Positions 57,789 to 64,000 of a DNA stretch of 64,000 nucleotides are shown here, piece by piece. The position numbers and the translations under genes are program-made. The first letter of the stretch is position 1; each line of letters starts with the position of its first letter. This stretch comes from Actinomycetales bacterium (GTDB taxonomy: Bacteria > Actinomycetota > Actinomycetes > Actinomycetales > Cellulomonadaceae): assembly GCA_020444245.1 (NCBI GenBank), contig JAHLLI010000012.1, positions 1 to 64,000 of the forward strand. Direction: 5' to 3'. Below the pieces are notes generated by a model. That model was not told where the DNA came from. It was given only the letters and a program-made list of their open reading frames with translations, and did not search any database.

Positions 57789-57883
57789 GGAGCAGCGCTG
57801 CCAGGGAGATGGGTCCACGCCCACGGACCCGTCCCGGGAGCGGGCCGTCGTCCGGTGGGCGAACCTCACCTTCGGCGTTACTA

Positions 57884-57912
57884 TTCAAGCGCAATTGAAC
57901 CAATCTAGATTG
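57884..57912. promoter_or_regulatory. Operator-like palindromes upstream of the reductase gene
   Basis: TTCAA-N6-TTGAA (57884-57899) is followed by the 12-bp palindrome CAATCTAGATTG (57901-57912). The first is kept exactly in the duplicated block at 51671-51686; the second has one change there. They are AT-rich in a GC-rich context and probably bind a regulator of the reductase gene about 150 bases downstream. Confidence 0.55.
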
Positions 57913-58057
57913 AACTGACGAGGCTCGGGATTATCGGCGCCGATGCGCGCGCCCGCGCTGCCCTGGCCGGGCTTGCCACCCTCGCGGCGGCGAACCCACG
58001 AGCGGCATCGTCGACGGCGCGTCGTCACCGCGGCCCGTGAGGCCCGGGAAGGAACGC

Positions 58058-59458
58058 ATGATGGCAACGGATGAGCACGTCGACGTGCTGGTGATCGGCG
58101 GCGGCCCGGGCGGCACCCCGGCGGCCATGGCGCTGGCCCGCGCCGGCAAGCACGTGCTCCTGGTCGAGGCCGGTCGTGGCCTCGGCGGCACCTGTCTGTT
58201 CGAGGGCTGCATCCCCTCGAAGATCTTCCGCGAGACGGCCGCACGGCGGCACGAGATCCTCCGCGCTCGCGACTTCGGACTGCGGCTGGAGACCCCCGAC
58301 CCGCCCGAGATCGACTGGACCGCGGTCCAGAGCCGCCGGGAGCGGATCCTGTCCGGTCGGGCACAAGGCGCCTTGGCCCACACCAGGGCGCTGCCCTCGC
58401 TCGACGTGGTCTTCGGCCGGGCTCGACTGACCGGCCCCCGCTCCGCGCTCGTCGAGACCCCCGAGCGGCGGCGCGCCGTGACGTTCGACCGGGCGATCCT
58501 GGCCACCGGCTCGGTGCCGGCCTCCCTGCCGATCCCGGGCGCGGACCTGCCCGGCGTCATCGACTCCACGCAGCTGATCGAGATCGACGCCGTCCCGCGC
58601 TCGATGACGCTGATCGGGGCCGGGCCGATCGGCGTCGAGATGGCGCAGATCTTCGCGATGCTCGGCACCCGCGTGACCGTGCTCGAGGTCGCCGATCGGA
58701 TCCTTGGCCCCGTCGACGCCGTCCTCGCCGAGCGGCTGGAGGGGCATCTGGTCCGCGACGGGATCGAGGTCCACACCTCGGCGACGGTGGACTCGATCAC
58801 GGGCGAGCCCGGTCACCTCGTGACCACCTTCTCCGTCGGCGGCAACCGCAAGTCGGCCGAGACCGAGGTCGTGGCGATCGTCGCCGGCCGGCGCCCGAAC
58901 ACCGTGGGCCTCGGCCTGGAGACGACCGCGATCCGCGGCGGGCGTCACGGGCTCGTCGTCGACGCCACCCTGCAGACCGCAGAGCCCGGCATCTACGCCA
59001 CCGGTGACCTCGTCGGCGACCCGATGTTCGCGCACTGGGCCACGGCACAGGCCCTGGCGGTGGCGCGTCACCTGCTCGGGGCGCCCGCCGAGTTCCCCCG
59101 GCCGGAGCACAACAGCGCGGTGATCTTCTCCTACCCCGAGATCGGCATGGTGGGACTGACCGAGGAGGCCGCGCGGGCGAGCGGCATGGAGGTCGGCGTG
59201 GCCGAGTACGACTACGCGGCCGACGCCCGCGCTCAGATCGGCGGCGACCCCGACGGGCTCCTGCGGATCGTCTACGCCCGCGACTCGCGCCGGGTGGTCG
59301 GCGTGCACGTCCTCGTCGAGGGCGCCGCCGACCTGATGGGCGAGGCTGCGCTCGCCGTCAGGCTGGGCACGACGGTCGACGAGCTGGCCGAGGCGATCCA
59401 CCCGCACCCGACCCTGACGGAGGCCTTCGGCGTTGCCGCACTCGCGGCCCGCGGCTGA
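58058..59458 (+). CDS. FAD-dependent pyridine nucleotide-disulfide oxidoreductase
   Basis: This 466-aa class I flavin disulfide reductase has FAD-binding VDVLVIGGGPGGTPAAMALA, redox-active cysteines GGTCLFEGCIPSK (CX4C), NAD(P)-binding SMTLIGAGPIGVEMAQIFAM, GIYATGDLVGDPMFAHWATA, and the C-terminal dimer motif IHPHPTLTEAF carrying the catalytic His. It resembles dihydrolipoamide dehydrogenase and mercuric or other small-molecule reductases; no dehydrogenase complex genes are near, so substrate is open. The ATG at 58058 has GGAAGGA upstream. A shortened copy of this locus lies at 51605-51941. Confidence 0.9.
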   Translation: MMATDEHVDVLVIGGGPGGTPAAMALARAGKHVLLVEAGRGLGGTCLFEGCIPSKIFRETAARRHEILRARDFGLRLETPDPPEIDWTAVQSRRERILSGRAQGALAHTRALPSLDVVFGRARLTGPRSALVETPERRRAVTFDRAILATGSVPASLPIPGADLPGVIDSTQLIEIDAVPRSMTLIGAGPIGVEMAQIFAMLGTRVTVLEVADRILGPVDAVLAERLEGHLVRDGIEVHTSATVDSITGEPGHLVTTFSVGGNRKSAETEVVAIVAGRRPNTVGLGLETTAIRGGRHGLVVDATLQTAEPGIYATGDLVGDPMFAHWATAQALAVARHLLGAPAEFPRPEHNSAVIFSYPEIGMVGLTEEAARASGMEVGVAEYDYAADARAQIGGDPDGLLRIVYARDSRRVVGVHVLVEGAADLMGEAALAVRLGTTVDELAEAIHPHPTLTEAFGVAALAARG

Positions 59459-59476
59459 GCGACGGCACGCACCCGT

Positions 59477-59941
59477 CTACTCCTGGGCCACCTCGACCAC
59501 CAGCATCGCCTTGCCCTGGGCGAACCGCTCCAGCCGCGCGCGGCTCGCCCAGGGCGAGACACCTTCGACCATCATGATCAGCCGGATCATCACCGGACGC
59601 CGCCGGCGCCGGAGCTCGAGCAGGTCCGCGATCTCCCCCGCCTCCACGACGGCGCGGGCCAGCCCGTGCAGGGTGCGGTCCCCCACCTGGAGCGTCACGT
59701 GCGGGTCGGCGACGGCGTTGCGGAACCAGTCGGCCTGCGCGCCCCTGGCCGACGCGACGACGTAGGCCCCGTCGACCCGCTCGAACTGGAGCGGTGTGAC
59801 GCGCGGCAGGCCGCTGCGGCGACCGGTCGTGGTGAGCAGCAGGACCGTCCCCCGCGGACCGCGCCCGGACGCGATGAGAGCCTCGATCCGCCGGTTCAGC
59901 CGACCCATGCCGCGCCACATCGCCGGCGCCCGCGTACCCAT
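59477..59941 (-). CDS. Deazaflavin-dependent nitroreductase family protein
   Basis: This 154-aa protein of the F420/deazaflavin-dependent nitroreductase (Ddn-like) family has TVLLLTTTGRRSGLPRVTPL, a strand FERVDGAYVVASARGAQADW, FRNAVADPHVTLQVGDRTLH and a C-terminal helix pair ending KAMLVVEVAQE. These split-barrel proteins bind F420, or in some cases FMN or heme. The ATG at 59941 is supported by GGAGGGG 8 bases upstream; upstream sequence is not protein-like. It is convergent with the reductase gene. Confidence 0.82.
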   Translation of the reverse strand: MGTRAPAMWRGMGRLNRRIEALIASGRGPRGTVLLLTTTGRRSGLPRVTPLQFERVDGAYVVASARGAQADWFRNAVADPHVTLQVGDRTLHGLARAVVEAGEIADLLELRRRRRPVMIRLIMMVEGVSPWASRARLERFAQGKAMLVVEVAQE

Positions 59942-60200
59942 CGCAGGTCCCCTCCCGTCGGCGGGTCGCCCGAATCCCAGCCCGGCGGCCGGCCCGCCCG
60001 CCCATGCTCTCGTGCGGCCGGCGCGGCGCCAGGGGCGAACGTCCTCACGAGTGGCGGTCCACGCCGGGGTGCACGCCCCTGACCGCCGCTGCCGCGTCAT
60101 CGCCCGGGACGCGACAGCGCGCCGACGAGCGACCATCTACCCATCGCTGCGTCCACCTGAGACGATCTGCGCGGCGTCGAGCGACGGGACGGGGGCTGCG

Positions 60201-61163
60201 ATGGCGTGGGACCAGGTGCGGGGTCTGATGTCCGTCGGCGCTTCCTCGCTCGGCACGATGGCGGCGACGGTGACGATCGCGAGGGGCGCCGCTTCGGCCT
60301 TCGCACGGCTGTCGCACCGACAGGCCGAGGCTCGCGCCGGGCGCGCTGCCTTCGGCCTCGACCGCCCCCACGCCCGCGTGTATCGGCACGACTCGGTCCA
60401 CTCGCTGTACGCGCAGAGCCCCCTGCTCCATCCCGACAACCTCAGCGCGCTCGGGACGCTCGGCGGCTACGACTACCTCCGGGCCGCGCGCGCGGGCTCG
60501 GTCATGGTCGAGGACACCGCCGTCGGCCCGCTCGACGGCGACCTGTACCTGATCGGCGCCCCAACCTCGGAGGGCCTCTCCCGGGCCGTCTTCGGCTACT
60601 TCCCCGACTCCGAGGGCCCGGACTCGCTGTCGATCGACAACCCGCCGCTCGAGCTGCCTTTCCGGTGGGTGCTCTCCCTCTCGTCGGTCGACCCGACGCA
60701 CACCGCCGCGCGGTTCGTCGCCGGCAAGGGCCGCGTCGAGCGGGTCAACTGCCGCATCGCGGGTCCCGAGGGCCCCTTCGTGCCCGACGTGGGCGACGAC
60801 GGGTTCCTCACCTCCGACTACCTGCTCGTGACCCGGCTGCGCAACTACCTGTCGACGCGACTCGACAGGTACGTCACGAGCGTCGCCGGCCTCCACGGCA
60901 CCGGGACGCGGGCGATCGAGCTGCTGCTGCGTGACACGACGGCACTCAGGCGGCTGGGGCGCGCGCTCCCCGGTCCCGACGCGAGCTACCAGGCCCTCTT
61001 CAGGGTCTCCGACATCAGCCACGTACCGGGTGGCACGCGCGCGAGGTCGATCGACTTCGTCACGGCGGTCCCCCTGCCCGTCACGGACGAAGACTGGCAG
61101 GACGCGCACGACCGGGCCATGGCGAACCTCAAGCGGGCCTACGACGCCGGACCGGACCTCTGA
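60201..61163 (+). CDS. Hypothetical protein
   Basis: This 320-aa protein is not assigned to a family. N-terminal 40 residues (GLMSVGASSLGTMAATVTIA) are mildly hydrophobic and could be a membrane-associating helix. Then YRHDSVHSLYAQSPLLHPDN, a compact beta-rich centre with GPLDGDLYLIGAPTSEGLSR and ELPFRWVLSLSSVDPTHTAA, and a helical end TRLDRYVTSVAGLHGTGTRA with IELLLRDTTALRRLGRALPG. The phrase LIGAPTSEG suggests an NTPase-like or nucleotide-handling module near an active Gly loop, which is speculative. The ATG at 60201 follows GGGACGGGGGCTGCG. No operon partner is visible. Confidence 0.65.
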   Translation: MAWDQVRGLMSVGASSLGTMAATVTIARGAASAFARLSHRQAEARAGRAAFGLDRPHARVYRHDSVHSLYAQSPLLHPDNLSALGTLGGYDYLRAARAGSVMVEDTAVGPLDGDLYLIGAPTSEGLSRAVFGYFPDSEGPDSLSIDNPPLELPFRWVLSLSSVDPTHTAARFVAGKGRVERVNCRIAGPEGPFVPDVGDDGFLTSDYLLVTRLRNYLSTRLDRYVTSVAGLHGTGTRAIELLLRDTTALRRLGRALPGPDASYQALFRVSDISHVPGGTRARSIDFVTAVPLPVTDEDWQDAHDRAMANLKRAYDAGPDL

Positions 61164-61412
61164 GCGCCCACGTCGGCATCGAACGCAGGGGTCACCGCGA
61201 GATCCGCTGTGGCGGGTTCGCCCCGATCCGCCACCCGCCTGCGTCCTGGCCGGCCACGTGTCGAGGCCGCCGGAGTCGCCCCCGACCGAGGTGCCGCATC
61301 AGCCCGGTGCGGTACCCGGTGGAACCCGCCACACAGCCGGCGGCCGCCGCGCACGCTGGCCGGGCATGCCCGGGCCGGGGCCTCCTCCGGGCGCGCGCCC
61401 GTGTGCCACCCG

Positions 61413-62189
61413 TCAGACGCCGAGCAGCTCCAACAACCTCCGACGTGCCTGCCCGTCACCGCCCTTGCGGGTCGCTACGGAGTCGACCACCCGCCCCGGC
61501 GGCCCGGACATCACCAGCACCCGGTCGGCCAGCAGCACGGCCTCGTCCACGTCGTGCGTCACGAGGACGACCGCGCTTCCTCGCGTGCTCGTGCCCACCA
61601 GGTCGAGGTCGCTCAGCCAGCTGTTCATCCGGCGCCGGGTCAGCGCGTCAAGACCGGAGAACGGCTCGTCGAGCAGCAGCAGGCGCCGGTCGGCGAGCAC
61701 GGTGCGCAGCAGGGCGAGCCGCCGCCTCATCCCGCCGGACAGCTCATGCGGCCATCGGCGCTCGGCCCCGGCCAGTCCGAACCTCTCGAACAGCTCGGCT
61801 GCGCGGACCTCCGACGCCGCGACGTCCCGGCCGGCGATCCGCGCACCGAGGAGGGCGTTGGACCATGCCCGCCGCCAGGGCAGCAGGCCGTCACGTTGCG
61901 GCATCCATGCCACGTCCCGCCGCCCGCCGCCGGTCGCCACGTCGATCCGCGCTCCGCCCGACGCCACGAGCGAGGGTGGCAGCAGACCGGCCATGGCGCG
62001 CAGCAGCGTCGACTTGCCGCACCCCGACGGTCCGACCACCGCGACGAACTCGCCCGCCCGCACCGACAGGGCGACGTCGTCGAGGATCGTCGGACCCGTC
62101 CCACCACGGACGCCCACGGTCAACCGGTCCGCCTCGGCCAGGACGCCGCCGCGCCTGTCGTGCCGGTCAGTGCCGGGGAAGGTAGTCAT
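61413..62189 (-). CDS. ABC transporter ATPase, ThiZ-like
   Basis: This 258-aa ATPase of a taurine/nitrate/thiamine-precursor type importer has Walker A GPSGCGKST (about 56-64), WMPQRDGLLPWRRAWSNALL (Q-loop with the DxLLPW motif of this class), signature LSGGMRRRLALLRTV, Walker B LLLLDEPFSGLD and H-loop VTHDVDEAVLLADRV. The start is the ATG at 62189, overlapping the end of the binding-protein gene by 23 bases. It is the last gene of a three-gene operon on the minus strand with binding protein and permease. The neighbours suggest uptake of hydroxymethylpyrimidine-type thiamine precursors. Confidence 0.85.
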   Translation of the reverse strand: MTTFPGTDRHDRRGGVLAEADRLTVGVRGGTGPTILDDVALSVRAGEFVAVVGPSGCGKSTLLRAMAGLLPPSLVASGGARIDVATGGGRRDVAWMPQRDGLLPWRRAWSNALLGARIAGRDVAASEVRAAELFERFGLAGAERRWPHELSGGMRRRLALLRTVLADRRLLLLDEPFSGLDALTRRRMNSWLSDLDLVGTSTRGSAVVLVTHDVDEAVLLADRVLVMSGPPGRVVDSVATRKGGDGQARRRLLELLGV

Positions 62190-63180
62190 TCGTCCACGCC
62201 GCATCCGTGTCGAAACCGTCGTCGAGGAGGCCGTTGGCCTCGAGGAAGCCGACGAACCCGTCCCAGGTCGCCGGGGTCTGCCGCCCCCAGGCCGCGGCGT
62301 CGTCGGCGTAGCGGGTGGAGAGGTAGTCGGCGCTCGCCCGCACCAACGTCTCGTCGAGCTCCGGCGCCGCCGCGAGCAGCGCGTCCGCAGCGGCCGAAGG
62401 GTCGTCCATCGCCGCCCGGTACCCGCGGGTCAGCACGTCGAGGAACGTCCGGACCATCGCTGGCTCCGCGGCCAGCGTCGACGCCGACGTCGCGAGCAGG
62501 GGCGTGTACCAGTCCGGGATGCAGTCGGTGTAGTCGGCGAAGGGCAGCGTGCCGACGTCCATGCCGTCGATGTCGCGCAGACGGATCGCATCCCACGCGT
62601 CGAAGACCCAGGCGTAGTCGAACTGGTGCTCGCTGAGACCGATCCGGAAGTCGTCGCTGGCCAACGGCGCCGTGGACATCTCCGGCCCGCCGCCGTCGCA
62701 GGCGATGAGCTGCGAGATCAGCGCCTTCTCCAGGTCCGAGCCGTAGGTGCCGTAGACCTTGTCCGCGAGGTCCCGGGGGCGGGTGATGCCCGACGACCTC
62801 TCGAAGATCAGGCTGGACGTGTTGTGCTCGACGATCGCCGCGACGGACACGGCGTCCACGCCCTCCGCGCGCGCCGGCACCAGGGACTCGGCGACGGAGT
62901 AGGCGAAGTCCGCGTGGCCGGTGGCGAGCAGCTGGAGGCCGGACGTCTCCCCTGGCTCGATGATCTGCACATCGAGACCGGCATCGGCGAACCAGCCGTT
63001 CGCCTCCGCGAGGTAGAGCCCGCCGTGGTTGGTGTTGGGCGTCCAGTCGAGCACGACGGTCACCGGCTGCAGGCCGGTGGCCTGGCCGCCGGCGGCCGTG
63101 GCCGGGCTGCAGCCGGCCAGGAACGCCACTGCCACCGTCGTGGCAGCCATGGCCGTGAGAGGGAAACGGGTCGAGGTCAT
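62167..63180 (-). CDS. NMT1/THI5-like substrate-binding lipoprotein (ThiY-like)
   Basis: This 337-aa lipoprotein has a signal peptide and lipobox (AVAFLAGC, Cys at about 24). The motif VVLDWTPNTNHGGLYLAEAN, followed by GWFADAGLDVQIIEPGE, is the hallmark of ThiY/THI5-like binding proteins, which bind the thiamine precursor N-formyl-4-amino-5-aminomethyl-2-methylpyrimidine or related pyrimidines. Later ATGHADFAYSVAESLVPARA and VEHNTSSLIFERSSGITRPR are typical too. The ATG at 63180 overlaps the permease stop by 4 bases. Ligand identity is inferred from the family. Confidence 0.87.
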   Translation of the reverse strand: MTSTRFPLTAMAATTVAVAFLAGCSPATAAGGQATGLQPVTVVLDWTPNTNHGGLYLAEANGWFADAGLDVQIIEPGETSGLQLLATGHADFAYSVAESLVPARAEGVDAVSVAAIVEHNTSSLIFERSSGITRPRDLADKVYGTYGSDLEKALISQLIACDGGGPEMSTAPLASDDFRIGLSEHQFDYAWVFDAWDAIRLRDIDGMDVGTLPFADYTDCIPDWYTPLLATSASTLAAEPAMVRTFLDVLTRGYRAAMDDPSAAADALLAAAPELDETLVRASADYLSTRYADDAAAWGRQTPATWDGFVGFLEANGLLDDGFDTDAAWTNDYLPRH

Positions 63181-63989
63181 GGGATCTCCGAGGTCAGGTG
63201 TCGAGAACTGGCAGGTGTCGAAGCGGCACGCGGCCGCCAGGGAGTCGCCGCCCGCTCGATCAGCCCGACGGCACCGACGAGCAGCGCCGTGAGCAACGCC
63301 ACGGCGATCACGCCGACGAGGATCTGGTCGACCGCGTAGGCCTTGCGAGAGCGCTGGATGAACACGCCGAGCCCGGACTGGCCGGCGAGGTACTCGGCCA
63401 CCACGGCGGCGCCGACGGTGTACGTGGCGGCCACCCGAAGCCCGGCCACCGCCCCGGTCACTGCGCCCGGCAGCCGGACGATCACCAGCTGGTCTCGGGC
63501 GTGCCCACCCAGGCCTGCCACGACGTCGAGGAGGTCGGTGTCGGCCGAGCGCATCGCTGACGTGGCCGACACGAACACCGGGAAGAAGACCGTCAGCGCA
63601 ACGAGCAGCACCTTGGGCAGCAGGCCGAAGCCCGCCCACAGGATCAGCAACGGCGCCAGGACCACCGTCGGCACCGTCTGCGTGAGCAGCACGAGCGGCT
63701 CCAGCGCGTCGCCGACCCGTGGCCGGAGCACCACCCCGAGCGCGAGGAGGGTCCCGGCCACCGCACCGAGCAGAAGGCCGAGCACGGCCTCGGCGAGCGT
63801 CGTCGCCACATGGGCAGGCAGCACGTCTGCCGTCCGGACCGCCGCCTGCGCCACCCGTGACGGCGCCGGCAGCACGAACGGCGCGAGGTCGAGCGCCCGG
63901 ACGGCCGCCTCCCACACGAGGAGCAGCGCGAGGACCGACGTCACGGGAAGGAGCACGCGGCGCGTGACGCCGTAGGCGAGGGCGTCCAC
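63177..63989 (-). CDS. ABC transporter permease, ThiX-like
   Basis: This 270-aa BPD-type permease has about six helices. The EAA loop reads VVAGLGGHARDQLVIVRLPG (EAA-G-IVRLP). Other segments are VLALLLVWEAAVRALDLAPF, TLAEAVLGLLLGAVAGTLLA and QTVPTVVLAPLLILWAGFGL, as in SsuC/TauC/ThiX permeases. The GTG at 63989 directly follows an in-frame stop, so the gene is complete. It is first in the operon with the binding protein and ATPase. A TPP riboswitch, if present, would lie beyond the end of the window. Confidence 0.87.
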   Translation of the reverse strand: MDALAYGVTRRVLLPVTSVLALLLVWEAAVRALDLAPFVLPAPSRVAQAAVRTADVLPAHVATTLAEAVLGLLLGAVAGTLLALGVVLRPRVGDALEPLVLLTQTVPTVVLAPLLILWAGFGLLPKVLLVALTVFFPVFVSATSAMRSADTDLLDVVAGLGGHARDQLVIVRLPGAVTGAVAGLRVAATYTVGAAVVAEYLAGQSGLGVFIQRSRKAYAVDQILVGVIAVALLTALLVGAVGLIERAATPWRPRAASTPASSRHLTSEIP

Positions 63990-64000
63990 GGCTCAGGCAC

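Noticed and set aside
61164-61412. Small genes between the unknown protein and the ThiZ-like gene
   Set aside because: Open frames there are Arg/Pro-rich shadows without starts or ribosome sites.

Overview
The window comes from a very GC-rich (mostly above 70%) Gram-positive actinobacterium. The order prfB - ftsE - ftsX - M23 peptidase - smpB - (island) - ssrA, frequent GTG starts, ATGA gene overlaps, many -10 hexamers 6-8 nt before start codons (leaderless genes) and a tmRNA tag ending in ALAA fit Micrococcales, most likely Cellulomonadaceae. The family placement is an inference; no search was run.

1-5.6 kb: a tad (Flp-type) pilus locus that looks damaged. A deletion joins the N-terminal half of the TadA/CpaF ATPase to the C-terminal half of TadB in another frame. 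TadC, a small pilin-like protein and three TadE/TadG-like proteins are intact. The first 470 bases hold a scrambled second copy of TadE sequence joined to a hydrolase fragment. A secreted beta-helix protein follows. 5.6-29.7 kb: chromosomal backbone with a hydrolase, prfB, an ACT-domain protein, an aminotransferase, the FtsEX-M23 division cluster, smpB, a DUF2207 protein, a YhgE/Pip plus MMPL exporter pair with its TetR regulator, a histidine phosphatase, a MarR protein, an ABC exporter with its TetR regulator, a RibD-like reductase and a zinc peptidase.

29.8-45.7 kb: ssrA (tmRNA) is the attachment site of a 13.8-kb genomic island. A tyrosine integrase starts 78 bases after the tmRNA 3' end, and a 24-bp direct repeat of that 3' end lies at 30119-30142 and 43905-43928. 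The island carries two unknown genes, an AbiEi/AbiEii pair, PD-(D/E)XK and NERD nucleases with an excisionase-like HTH protein, an IS110 element and, at its right end, a lower-GC two-gene cassette (AAA ATPase plus OLD-like ATPase/TOPRIM protein) that is the best candidate here for an undescribed defence system. A third att-like site at 45666-45683, with the same upstream palindrome at the same 97-base spacing, bounds a 1.75-kb cargo-only segment holding one AbiE pair.

45.8-51.5 kb: more accessory genes: a wHTH-MNT/HEPN pair, an AbiEi gene behind a 38-bp palindrome with a decayed AbiEii partner, and a translationally coupled pair of an unknown 537-aa protein and a predicted caspase-like (clan CD) protein. 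51.6-64 kb: a deletion-derived mini-copy of a flavin disulfide reductase gene, a nucleoside deaminase, a Pif1-like helicase with a BRCT domain, a band-7 protein, a frameshifted gene, GNAT, RibD-like, disulfide reductase and deazaflavin-type proteins, an unknown protein and a ThiXYZ-type ABC importer.

Two themes recur. Toxin-antitoxin operons are controlled by inverted repeats lying over leaderless starts, and duplicated loci have been shortened by deletions, one at a 7-bp and one at a 6-bp repeat.
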